Source: Sphaerisporangium krabiense (GTDB lineage Bacteria > Actinomycetota > Actinomycetes > Streptosporangiales > Streptosporangiaceae). Taken from it: a stretch of DNA of 64,000 nucleotides. The translations under genes and the position numbers were made by a program. Below, one piece after another: positions 1 to 7,921 of this stretch; position 1 is the first letter of the stretch, and each line of letters begins with the position of its first letter. Where the stretch lies: assembly GCF_014200435.1 (NCBI RefSeq), contig NZ_JACHBR010000001.1, forward strand, positions 3,875,501-3,939,500, written 5' to 3'. A model generated the notes under the pieces. The model was not told the origin of the DNA. It ran no database searches and saw only the letters and a list, made by a program, of their open reading frames with translations.

Positions 1-1
1 C

Positions 2-2326
2 CAGCTCACCAGCTTCGTGGGCCGCGATCGGGAACTGGAGCGGCTCGCCGCGCTGCGCGGCTCCCGCCTGGTGACGATCGTCGGCCCCGGCGGCACGGGC
101 AAGACCCGGCTCGCCGTCGAGGCGGCCGGCCGCGACGCGCGGGAGACCTGCTTCGTCGACCTCGCCCCGCTGGGCGGCGGTGACGACCCCGTGCAGGCGG
201 CGCTGGGCGCGCTGGGACTGCGCGAGTCCGGGCTCCAGCCGCGTCCCGGGGCGGAACCCGCCGAACGCCTGGCGGCGGCGCTCGGCGAGCGCGAGATGGT
301 GCTCGTGTTCGACAACTGCGAGCACGTCGTCGGCGCAGCCGCGGCGCTGGCCCGCAGGCTGCTCGCCGAGTGCCCGCGGCTCCGCGTGGTCGCCACCAGC
401 CGCGAGCCGCTGGGCCTGACCGGCGAGACGCTGGTCCCGCTCGCCCCGCTGGCCACCCCGCCGCCGGGGACCGCCGCGTCCGGCGCGCTCGCCTACCCGG
501 CCGTGCGGCTCTTCGCCGACCGCGCCGCGGCCGTGCGGCCCGGTTTCGAGGTCTCGGACGGCAACGTGGCGGCGGTCACCGAGGTGTGCGCGGCGCTCGA
601 CGGGCTGCCGCTCGGCATCGAGCTGGCGGCGGCGCGCCTGCGGTCGTTCACCGTCGAGGACGTCGCGACCCGGCTGGCCGAGCACGGCCGGTTCCGGCTG
701 CTGTCGCGCGGCGACCGCACCGCGGCGGCCCGGCACCGGACGCTGCGCGCGGTCGTGGAGTGGAGCTGGGACCTGCTCGACCTGCGGGAGCGCACGCTGG
801 CCGCCCGGTTCGCCGTGTTCGCCGGCGGCGCGTCCCTGGAGGCGGTCGAGGCGGTGTGCGGCGGGGACGACCCGGTCGAGACGCTGGCCGGTCTGGTGGA
901 CAAGTCGCTCGTCGAGGCGGACGGCGGACGCTACCGAATGCTGGACACGATCCTGCTGTTCTGCGCGGAGAAGCTCGCCGAATCCGGCGAAGAGGACACG
1001 CTGCGCGCCCGGCACGCCGGGCACTTCCTCGGGCTCGCGCAGCGCGCCGACCCGCACCTGCGCCGCGCGGAGCAGCTGGAGTGGCTGGCCCGCCTGTCCC
1101 GCGACCACGACAACCTGATGGCCGCCCTGCGCTGGAGCGTCCGCGCGGACACCGGGACCGCGCTGCGGCTGGTCGCGGCGCTGGGGGCGTACTGGTGGCT
1201 GAGCGGGCGGCGCGGCCAGGCGGGAGCGGCCGCCGCCGACCTGCTCGGCACGCTCACCGGGCCTCCGGACGGCCTGGAGGAGGAGTACGTCGCCTGCGTG
1301 ACCCACGCCGTCCCCCGGGCCTCGCCCGGCCACTGGAACCGGGCCGTGGAGGTCATGCGGACCCTGGACCGGCCGCTGCGCCACCCCTTCCTCGCCGCCC
1401 TGTGGGGCATGGTCGCCGGGCCCTCGGACACGATGGACCCCGAGGACGCCGAGCGCGTGTTCGGCCAGGACGCGTGGACGTGGGCCCTGGCCCTGCTGAG
1501 CCAGGGGCTGCTCGCCGTTCTCAACGGCGAGCCCGCCGAGGGCGAGCGGGTGCTCTCCGACGTCCTGGCCCGGTTCCGCGGGCTCGGCGAGCGCTGGGGT
1601 ACGGCCCAGGCCCTCGACTGGCTCGCCCTGATCGCCGGCCGCCGGGGTGAGGGGGCACGCGCCCGCGTCCTGTGGTCCGAGGCGCTCGGCCTGTTCGACC
1701 GGCTCGGCGCCCTGGAGGAGAGCGTGGACGTGCTCGCCCGGCGGGCCGACTGCCTGCTGCGCGAGGGCGACCCGGCCGCGGCGGCGGCCGACCTCGCCCT
1801 CGCCGAGGACCTGGCGCGCACGGCGGGACAGGCGGGCGGGCCCGCCGTGGTCCTGCTGGGCCTCGGCGAGCTGGCACGTCACCGGGGCGACCTGCCCGAG
1901 GCCCGGCGCCGGCTCGGCGAGGCGCTGCGGGCGGCCGAGAGGGGCTCCTTCGCGACGGACGGCATCCGGGCCCGCGTCCTGGCCGCGCTCGCCCGCGTCG
2001 CGCGCGAGGAGGGCCGGCCGGAGGAGGCGCGGTCGTGGTACCACGAGGCGCGGGAGTGCGGGCGGACGTCCGTCCTCGCCTCCGACCTGGCCGACGCCGC
2101 CGACGCCGAGGCGGAGGCCGCGCTGCTGGACGGCGACGGGGCCCGCGCCGCCCGGCTGCTCGGCGCCGCGGTCGCCCTGCGCGGCACCACCGTGGCCGGC
2201 GACCGGGATGTGGCCCGCGCCATGGCGGCGGCCCGCGCCCTCCTGGGCCCGAGCGCGTTCACCGCCGTCTACGCCCAGGCCGCCGCCTTCCCCCACCCGC
2301 GGGCGCACGCCCTGCTCACCCCGTGA
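2..2326 (+). CDS. SARP/AfsR-like transcriptional regulator, NB-ARC ATPase plus TPR part (5' end outside window)
   Basis: The reading frame is open from the first bases, and the opening residues (LTSFVGRDREL) are the linker that normally precedes the ATPase of SARP/BTAD regulators, so the DNA-binding part lies upstream of the window. A GTG at position 17 is therefore not taken as the start. Visible are a Walker A motif (VGPGGTGKT), a Walker B-like strand (VLVFDNCEHV), the sensor segment VVATSREPLGLTGE and a long helical TPR-like C-terminus. No LuxR-type helix-turn-helix is present at the C-terminus, which favours an N-terminal BTAD/SARP arrangement over the MalT/LuxR type. Such proteins act as STAND-type transcriptional activators. 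The target is unknown. Confidence 0.85.
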   Translation, partial: QLTSFVGRDRELERLAALRGSRLVTIVGPGGTGKTRLAVEAAGRDARETCFVDLAPLGGGDDPVQAALGALGLRESGLQPRPGAEPAERLAAALGEREMVLVFDNCEHVVGAAAALARRLLAECPRLRVVATSREPLGLTGETLVPLAPLATPPPGTAASGALAYPAVRLFADRAAAVRPGFEVSDGNVAAVTEVCAALDGLPLGIELAAARLRSFTVEDVATRLAEHGRFRLLSRGDRTAAARHRTLRAVVEWSWDLLDLRERTLAARFAVFAGGASLEAVEAVCGGDDPVETLAGLVDKSLVEADGGRYRMLDTILLFCAEKLAESGEEDTLRARHAGHFLGLAQRADPHLRRAEQLEWLARLSRDHDNLMAALRWSVRADTGTALRLVAALGAYWWLSGRRGQAGAAAADLLGTLTGPPDGLEEEYVACVTHAVPRASPGHWNRAVEVMRTLDRPLRHPFLAALWGMVAGPSDTMDPEDAERVFGQDAWTWALALLSQGLLAVLNGEPAEGERVLSDVLARFRGLGERWGTAQALDWLALIAGRRGEGARARVLWSEALGLFDRLGALEESVDVLARRADCLLREGDPAAAAADLALAEDLARTAGQAGGPAVVLLGLGELARHRGDLPEARRRLGEALRAAERGSFATDGIRARVLAALARVAREEGRPEEARSWYHEARECGRTSVLASDLADAADAEAEAALLDGDGARAARLLGAAVALRGTTVAGDRDVARAMAAARALLGPSAFTAVYAQAAAFPHPRAHALLTP

Positions 2327-2397
2327 CCCGAGCCCGTTCGCGCGGCGGGGTCACATGGTGGCGGGCGGCTTACGCCCCCTCTCGCGGGTCCGTGCCG

Positions 2398-3048
2398 TCA
2401 GGACTCCGGGGACTCCTCGGGCGAGGCGGTGTAGGCGGCCGTGGAACGGTCGGCGGCGGCGGTGGCGGCGGCCTCGTCGGTGCCGAAGGCGATGCTGGCG
2501 TCCCGCCAGCGCAGGCTGCTCTCGGTGACGAAGCTCTTGCCCTCGTCGGAGAGGAGCCAGGCGGGGGCCTCCTCGGGCTTGACGCCCCCGCCCGGGCCCA
2601 GGTGCTGGGCCAGGCCGAGCACGCCGAGGTCCCAGCCGATGCCCACGGCGCCGGGCCCGAAGGTGTCCCAGAACTCGTCGGAGTCGGTGACGGGGGCGAT
2701 GTGCTGGAGTTCGAAGCGCGTCCGGTCGCCGTCAGGGGTCAGCCGGACCTCGATCCAGGACATGCCCTCGCCGTACTCCCAGGTGGCGGAGAAGAACTTC
2801 GGCGGGTCGCACCGCTCGACGGTGCCCCCGGCGTTGCCTTCGAGCTGGTAGCGGCCTCCGACGCGCAGCTCGCCGGTGATGGGCATGAACCAGCGGGGGA
2901 TGCGCTCGGCGTTGGTGAGGGCGTCCCAGACGTCCTCAGGGGTGGCGTCGTAGGTCTGGGCGATGGTGAGGACGCGCCCCTCGCCCGCCTCCAGCGTGCG
3001 GGTGCCGAGCCGGCGCTGGACGGCGTTGATCTGGCCGTTGACATCCAT
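2398..3048 (-). CDS. SRPBCC/AHSA1-family protein
   Basis: A 216-residue protein with the helix-grip SRPBCC fold. Typical AHSA1 features are the opening TYDATPEDVWDALTN, the RIPRWFMP loop, GGRYQLEGN and a TRFELQHIAP strand. It has an alanine- and serine-rich tail after the domain. It lies 3 bases downstream of an ArsR regulator gene on the same strand; ArsR-SRPBCC pairs are a common actinobacterial arrangement in which the regulator controls the pair. Members bind small hydrophobic ligands or act as Hsp90-activator-like proteins. No specific ligand can be named from sequence. Confidence 0.88.
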   Translation of the reverse strand: MDVNGQINAVQRRLGTRTLEAGEGRVLTIAQTYDATPEDVWDALTNAERIPRWFMPITGELRVGGRYQLEGNAGGTVERCDPPKFFSATWEYGEGMSWIEVRLTPDGDRTRFELQHIAPVTDSDEFWDTFGPGAVGIGWDLGVLGLAQHLGPGGGVKPEEAPAWLLSDEGKSFVTESSLRWRDASIAFGTDEAAATAAADRSTAAYTASPEESPES

Positions 3049-3051
3049 GGG

Positions 3052-3414
3052 TCATTCCTTCGTCTCGTCTTTCTGGTCCCGCAGCCGCCGTTCGCGTTTG
3101 CCGCGGGCGAGTTCGGTGCCCAGCGCGTCGAGCCGCGGGGCCCAGAAGCGCCGGAACCGGTCGAGCCAGGCGTCGATGTCGCGCAGCGGCTCGCTGTTGA
3201 CCGCGTACAGCCGGCGGACGCCGTCGGGGCGCACGGTCGCGAAGCCGTTGTCCCGCAGCACCTTCAGATGCTGGGAGACGGCCGGCTGGGAGATCTTGAA
3301 CTCCTCCTGGATGACCGAGCAGACGGCTCCGGAGGTCTTCTCGCCGTCGGCGAGCAGCTCGAGGATCCTGCGCCGAACCGGGTCGCCGAGCACGTCGAAC
3401 GCATGCACGAACAC
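3052..3414 (-). CDS. ArsR-family transcriptional regulator
   Basis: A winged-helix repressor of about 118-120 residues with the family opening FDVLGDPVRRRILELL and the recognition-helix region ISQPAVSQHLKVLRDNGF. No cysteine pair typical of metal-sensing ArsR proteins is visible, so it is more like the ligand- or redox-independent subgroup paired with SRPBCC genes. The upstream GTG at 3414 gives the longest form. A second in-frame GTG at 3408 sits where transcription should begin from the promoter at 3415-3444, so a leaderless start there is plausible. It is co-transcribed with the SRPBCC gene. Confidence 0.88.
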   Translation of the reverse strand: MFVHAFDVLGDPVRRRILELLADGEKTSGAVCSVIQEEFKISQPAVSQHLKVLRDNGFATVRPDGVRRLYAVNSEPLRDIDAWLDRFRRFWAPRLDALGTELARGKRERRLRDQKDETKE

Positions 3415-3444
3415 TTTCTACAGGCGCGGGCTTATATAAGTCAA
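3415..3444 (-). promoter_or_regulatory. Predicted promoter and palindromic operator of the ArsR-SRPBCC operon
   Basis: Reading leftward there is a -35 TTGACT (3444-3439), an 18-base spacer and a -10 TAGAAA (3420-3415). The spacer contains a perfect 10-base palindrome CTTATATAAG at 3431-3440 in an otherwise GC-rich neighbourhood, a good candidate for the ArsR binding site. The expected transcription start near 3408 coincides with a GTG codon. Confidence 0.5.
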
Positions 3445-3469
3445 GACGTATATTGGCTCGTGGGAGCCC

Positions 3470-4543
3470 TCACGTCCGGCTCGACGCGTGCGAGCAGCCA
3501 CAGCTCGCCGCGTCCACCACGGACACGGCGTACCGCCCGGCTCGGCGGAACAGCCCGGCGCCCGGCGTCGTGTCCGACAGGGCGTCGGCCGCCAGCACCA
3601 CCGCGGCGGCCGTGTACGCCGACTGCTCGTGGGGGAACCACGCCTCGTTCACGAACTGCCAGCCGGTCCAGTACGACCCGTCCCGGTGGCGCATGTGCTG
3701 CATGTCCGCGAAGACGGCGAGCGCCCGCGCCCGGTCCCCGGCCGCGTCCAGGGTCAGGGCCAGCTCGCAGGACTCCGCGCCCGTCACCCACGGCTGGTCG
3801 GAGACGCACCGCACTCCGAGGCCGGGCACGACGAACGTCTCCCACTCCCGCTCCAGCCGCTCCCGCGCCGCCGGCCCGCGCACCGCGCCGCCGAGGATCG
3901 GGTAGTACCAGTCCATCGAGAACCGGCTCTTGTCGGCGAACGCCTCCGGGTGCGCGGCCAGCACGTGCCCGAGCCGGTCGGCGGCGAGCTCCCAGTCCGG
4001 GTGCGGGTCGCCGAGCCGCTCGCCGAGCAGTACCCCGCACCGCAGCCCCTGGTAGATCGAGGAGCAGCCGGTGAGCAGCGCGTACGCCGCGGGCGCCCCG
4101 GACGCCGCGCGCTCCCACACGATCTCGCCGCGCGGGGTCTGCAGGTCGACGACGAAGTCCAGCGCCCGCTCCACGACCGGCCACACGGCGCGGGTGAAGC
4201 GCTCGTCGCCGGTCACCAGCAGGTCGTGCCACACCCCGACCGCGAGGTAGGCCGCGTGGTTGCTCTCGCCGTTCTCCTCCGCGGCCACGCCGCCCGTGAT
4301 CTTCGCCGGCCACGAGCCGTCCGCACGCTGGTGGCGGGCCAGCCAGTCGTATCCCTTCCTGGCCTCGGCGCGCAGCCCGGCCACGGTCATGGCCATCAGG
4401 CACTCGACGTGGTTCCACGCGTCGACGTGCCCCTCGGGCCACGGCACCCCGCCGTCGGCGTCCTGGACCGCCGCGATGCTGCGCGCGGTCGCGACGACCT
4501 GCTCAGCCGTGACGATCCCGGGGACGGCCGGCGCGGTGGTCAA
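3470..4543 (-). CDS. Alpha/alpha-toroid (prenyltransferase/squalene-oxidase repeat-like) protein
   Basis: A 357-residue soluble protein built from helical repeats with glycine- and tryptophan-rich turns such as QDADGGVPW, HQRADGSWP and RHRDGSYWTGWQF. These resemble the QW/prenyltransferase beta-subunit toroid and glycosidase-like toroids. The TTG start at 4543 overlaps the stop of the upstream methyltransferase and has a GGAAG ribosome site 5 bases before it. Databases often call homologues prenyltransferase, but I see no demonstrated catalytic motif. It is the last gene of a leftward methyltransferase-glycosyltransferase operon, so a role in surface glycan or lipid modification is an inference. 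Confidence 0.75.
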   Translation of the reverse strand: MTTAPAVPGIVTAEQVVATARSIAAVQDADGGVPWPEGHVDAWNHVECLMAMTVAGLRAEARKGYDWLARHQRADGSWPAKITGGVAAEENGESNHAAYLAVGVWHDLLVTGDERFTRAVWPVVERALDFVVDLQTPRGEIVWERAASGAPAAYALLTGCSSIYQGLRCGVLLGERLGDPHPDWELAADRLGHVLAAHPEAFADKSRFSMDWYYPILGGAVRGPAARERLEREWETFVVPGLGVRCVSDQPWVTGAESCELALTLDAAGDRARALAVFADMQHMRHRDGSYWTGWQFVNEAWFPHEQSAYTAAAVVLAADALSDTTPGAGLFRRAGRYAVSVVDAASCGCSHASSRT

Positions 4544-5253
4544 GCGGGCTTCCGGACGTAGACGACCACGCTCTTGCCGATCAGCGGGTTGAGCGCGGAC
4601 TCCGCGATCCTGGTCAGGGCCGGGCGCTTCATGATGTCCCAGACGAGCAACCGGTGGTAGGCCTTGACCAGCGGGTGGTCGTCGTCGTCCACGCCGACCG
4701 CGCACTTGAGCCACCAGTACGGCGTGTGCAGGCCGTGGGCGTGGTGGTGCGGGCCGACGCGCAGGCCGGTGGCCTTCAGCTTGGCCTTCAGCTCGGCCAG
4801 CGTGTAGACGCGCACGTGGCCGCCGGGCGCGGTGTGGTACGCCTCCGACAGCGCCCAGCAGACGCGCTCGGGCAGGAAGCTCGGCACGGTGACGGCGGCG
4901 ACCCCGCCCGGCTTGAGCACCCGGTGGATCTCCCGCATCGCCGCCATGTCGTCGGGGATGTGCTCCAGCACCTCCGCCGCGATCACCCGGTCGAAGGAGG
5001 CGTCGGGGAACGGCATGGCGAGCGCGTCGCCGGTCACGGTGTCGGCGGTCGCCTCCGGCGGCGCCTCGCCCGCCGTCTCCATGGCCGCGAACATGGCCGC
5101 GACGCTCTTCAGCTCGTCGGCGTCCTGGTCGAAGGCCACCACGTCGGCCCCGCGCCGCAGCACCTCGAAGGCGTGGCGTCCGCCGCCGCACCCGAGGTCG
5201 AGCACGCGAAGGCCCGGTCCCACGGGCAGCCTGCGGAAGTCGACGGTCAGCAC
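4540..5253 (-). CDS. Class I SAM-dependent methyltransferase
   Basis: A 237-residue methyltransferase with motif I VLDLGCGGGRHAFEVL, the acidic SAM-ribose residue in VVAFDQD and the post-motif segment VIAAEVLEHIPDD typical of the Methyltransf_11/UbiE-like group. A C-terminal extension has basic and aromatic residues (HHHAHGLHTPYWWLK). It lies between a GT4 glycosyltransferase gene and the toroid-fold gene on the same strand and overlaps the latter by a few bases, so the three probably form an operon. The substrate is not evident, but a sugar or lipid intermediate fits the context. Confidence 0.87.
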   Translation of the reverse strand: MLTVDFRRLPVGPGLRVLDLGCGGGRHAFEVLRRGADVVAFDQDADELKSVAAMFAAMETAGEAPPEATADTVTGDALAMPFPDASFDRVIAAEVLEHIPDDMAAMREIHRVLKPGGVAAVTVPSFLPERVCWALSEAYHTAPGGHVRVYTLAELKAKLKATGLRVGPHHHAHGLHTPYWWLKCAVGVDDDDHPLVKAYHRLLVWDIMKRPALTRIAESALNPLIGKSVVVYVRKPA

Positions 5254-5290
5254 CTGCCGGTCCCCTTTCCCTCGGGCGCCCGGGGCGCCC

Positions 5291-6568
5291 TCACCGTTCG
5301 GTCCGCCCGCCGGCGTGGGCGGCGATCGCCTCGCGGTAGGCCTCGACCGTGCGCTTGGCGACGACGTGCCAGGTGAAGCGCTCCATCACCCGGTCGTATC
5401 CGGCCTTGCCGACCCGTTCGCGCTCGGCGGGGGAGTCGTGCAGCCGGCGCAGCACGGCGGCCAGCTCCTCGGCGTCGCCCGGCGCCACCTGGACGGCGGC
5501 GTCCCCGACGACCTCGGGCAGCGCGCCCGTGCGGCTGGCGACCAGCGGGGTGCCGCAGGCCATGTGCTCGACGGCCGGCAGCGAGAACCCCTCGTACAGC
5601 GACGGCACGACCGAGATCTCCGAGGTGGCGATCAGCTCGCCGAGCTCGTCGTCGGAGATGCCGTGCACGAAGCGCACCCGCTCGCCGAGCGCGAGCTCCT
5701 GGACCAGCTTCTCGGTGGGGCCGCCGGGGGTCGGCCTGCTGACCACGGTCAGGTTCACGTCGCGCTCGGTGGCGAGCTTGGCGACGGCGCGCAGCAGCGT
5801 GGCGACGCCCTTCATCGGGGAGTCGGCGCTCGCCACGGCGACGATCGAGCCGGGGCGTTTGGGCAGGTGCGGGCGCGGGTGGAAGTAGCGCGTGTCCACG
5901 CCGAGCGGGATGAGCCGCATGCTGCTCTGCGGCACGTTGAAGTCGCGGTGGATGTCGGCGAGGCTGGACTCGCTGACGGTGAGGATGGGCTTGAGCCGCG
6001 GCGCGACGAGGGACTGCATGCGGACGAAGCCGTACCAGCGGCGCAGCGAGAGCTTCTTGCGCAGCGGCGCCGCCGCTTCCAGCTCGATGCGCCGGTCGAC
6101 GCTGATCGGGTGGTGGATGGTCCCGACCACGGGGAACAGCTTCTGGATGCCGAGCAGGCCGTAGCCGAGCGTCTGGTTGTCCTGGACGACGTCGAAGTCG
6201 CCGGCGCGCCTCTTCATCTCGCGCAGCGCGCGCAGGCTGAAGGTCAGCGGCTCGGGGAAACCGGCCGTCCACATCGTGGCGACTTCGAGCACGTCGATCC
6301 AGTCGCGGTACTCGGCGAGCCGCGGGGTGCGGAACGGGTCCTCGTCGCGGTAGAGGTCCAGGCTGGGCACCCGGGTGAGGACGACGCCCTCGTCCAGCTC
6401 GGGGTAGGGCGGTCCGGAGAACACCTCGACGTAGTGCCCGAGGGCGACGAGCTCGCGGCTGAGGTGGCGCAGGTAGACGCCCTGGCCGCCGCACGTGGGT
6501 TTGCTCCGGTACGACAGCAGGGCCACGCGCAGCCTGCCGTCGGACGCCTCGCCGCCTGGAACCCGCAC
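5291..6568 (-). CDS. GT4-family glycosyltransferase
   Basis: A GT-B glycosyltransferase of about 425 residues. The N-terminal domain has the early glycine loop CGGQGVYLRHLSREL, and the C-terminal nucleotide-sugar domain has the EX7E motif inside LYEGFSLPAVEHMACGTPL, followed by SRTGALPEVVG. Earlier starts exist in the frame. The GTG at 6568 is preferred because a GGAAGGG ribosome site sits 6 bases upstream and the protein then begins close to the first beta-strand (LRVALLSYRSKP). It is the first gene of the leftward glycan operon. Retaining transfer of a hexose from an NDP-sugar is expected of the family. Confidence 0.88.
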   Translation of the reverse strand: MRVPGGEASDGRLRVALLSYRSKPTCGGQGVYLRHLSRELVALGHYVEVFSGPPYPELDEGVVLTRVPSLDLYRDEDPFRTPRLAEYRDWIDVLEVATMWTAGFPEPLTFSLRALREMKRRAGDFDVVQDNQTLGYGLLGIQKLFPVVGTIHHPISVDRRIELEAAAPLRKKLSLRRWYGFVRMQSLVAPRLKPILTVSESSLADIHRDFNVPQSSMRLIPLGVDTRYFHPRPHLPKRPGSIVAVASADSPMKGVATLLRAVAKLATERDVNLTVVSRPTPGGPTEKLVQELALGERVRFVHGISDDELGELIATSEISVVPSLYEGFSLPAVEHMACGTPLVASRTGALPEVVGDAAVQVAPGDAEELAAVLRRLHDSPAERERVGKAGYDRVMERFTWHVVAKRTVEAYREAIAAHAGGRTER

Positions 6569-6729
6569 GGACACCCCTTCCGAGAGCGGTGCCCGGCAGC
6601 CGCCCACGAGAGCCGATCTTATCCGCGACCCTACCATCCAGGAACGGACCCACACTTAATATGGAATTGTGCCTCAAACCACCCCGGCACCCCGCGAGCT
6701 GGGCACTTACCCGGACCGAGCGTCGCTCG

Positions 6730-6745
6730 GTAGAACGCGTTCTAC
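6730..6745. promoter_or_regulatory. Perfect 16-bp palindrome resembling a KstR operator
   Basis: GTAGAACGCGTTCTAC is a perfect inverted repeat in the 305-base gap between the divergent GT4 and gmd genes, 128 bases before the gmd start. It fits the TNNAACNNGTTNNA consensus known for the TetR-family regulator KstR, whose homologue is encoded at 25434-26075. No good promoter hexamers abut it, so the regulated gene is uncertain. Confidence 0.5.
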
Positions 6746-6873
6746 TCAGATTGTCTGGGCGATCACGAACGCCCCATGGCGCTTGCCGGGGGCCATCGAG
6801 GTACATTCGCGTCTTACAGCTCATAGTTCGGGCGAAGCATGCCAAGCCGCATAGCCCGGAGAAGGAGGACCCG

Positions 6874-7899
6874 TTGGCCAGGCGTGCGCTGATCACCGGC
6901 ATCACCGGGCAGGACGGCTCCTACCTCGCCGAGCACCTGCTGGACCGGGGATACGACGTCTGGGGTCTCGTGCGCGGGCAGGCCAACCCCCGCGTCGCGC
7001 GGGTGCGCAGGCTGTTGCAGAACGTCGAGCTGGTCCGGGGCGACCTGCTCGACCAGGGCTCGCTCATCTCCGCGGTCGAGCGCGTCCGGCCGGACGAGGT
7101 CTACAACCTGGGCGCCATCTCGTTCGTCCCCATGTCCTGGGAGCAGGCCGAGCTGACCGCCGAGGTCACCGGCATGGGCGTGCTGCGCATGCTGGAGGCG
7201 ATCCGGGTCTGCTCGGGCATCACCTCCTCCCGTACCCCCGGATCCGGGCAGATCCGCTTCTACCAGGCGTCGTCCTCGGAGATGTTCGGCCAGGTGCGCG
7301 AGACGCCGCAGAACGAGCGCACCCCGTTCCACCCGCGCTCGCCGTACGGCGTCGCCAAGGCGTACGGGCACTTCCTCACCCAGAACTACCGCGAGTCCTA
7401 CGGCATGTTCGCCGTCTCCGGCATCCTCTTCAACCACGAGTCGCCCCGGCGCGGCGCCGAGTTCGTCACGCGCAAGGTCTCGCTGGGCGTCGCGCGGATC
7501 AAGCTGGGCCTCGCCTCGGAGCTGCGGCTCGGCAACCTGGAGGCCCGCCGCGACTGGGGATACGCGGGCGACTACGTCCAGGCCATGCGCCTGATGCTCC
7601 AGGCCCCCGCCCCCGAGGACTACGTGGTCGGCACCGGCAGGACCCACTCGGTGCGCGAGCTGGTCGCCGCGGCGTTCGCGGCGGCGGACCTGGACTGGGA
7701 GCGGTACGTCGCCGTCGACCAGGGCCTGCACCGGCCCGCCGAGGTGGACCTGCTGTGCGCGGACCCGAAGAAGGCGCGCGCGCAGCTCGGCTGGGAGCCC
7801 TCGGTGTCGTTCGAGGAGCTCGTCGCGATGATGGTCGACTCCGACCTGCGCCTGCTGTCGGACGGCGGCGACCCGGAGCAGGACTCCTCCTGGCCGTGA
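6874..7899 (+). CDS. gmd: GDP-mannose 4,6-dehydratase
   Basis: A 341-residue extended short-chain dehydrogenase that converts GDP-mannose to GDP-4-keto-6-deoxymannose, precursor of deoxyhexoses such as fucose or rhamnose. The Rossmann glycine motif TGITGQDGSYLAEHLL, the catalytic YxxxK in SPYGVAKAYGH, FNHESPRRGAEFVTRK and the RRDWGYAGDYVQAM segment are hallmark GMD features. The TTG start has a strong AGGAGG site (6863-6868) 5 bases upstream and gives the standard family length. It stands divergent to the GT4-methyltransferase operon, consistent with shared use in a surface glycan pathway. Confidence 0.95.
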   Translation: MARRALITGITGQDGSYLAEHLLDRGYDVWGLVRGQANPRVARVRRLLQNVELVRGDLLDQGSLISAVERVRPDEVYNLGAISFVPMSWEQAELTAEVTGMGVLRMLEAIRVCSGITSSRTPGSGQIRFYQASSSEMFGQVRETPQNERTPFHPRSPYGVAKAYGHFLTQNYRESYGMFAVSGILFNHESPRRGAEFVTRKVSLGVARIKLGLASELRLGNLEARRDWGYAGDYVQAMRLMLQAPAPEDYVVGTGRTHSVRELVAAAFAAADLDWERYVAVDQGLHRPAEVDLLCADPKKARAQLGWEPSVSFEELVAMMVDSDLRLLSDGGDPEQDSSWP

Positions 7900-7921
7900 A
7901 CGGCCCCGGCGTACGTCCCGG

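Noticed and set aside
6730-6745. Palindrome as a LexA/SOS box
   Set aside because: Actinobacterial SOS boxes have four bases between GAAC and GTTC. Here the AAC and GTT halves are two bases apart, as in KstR sites.
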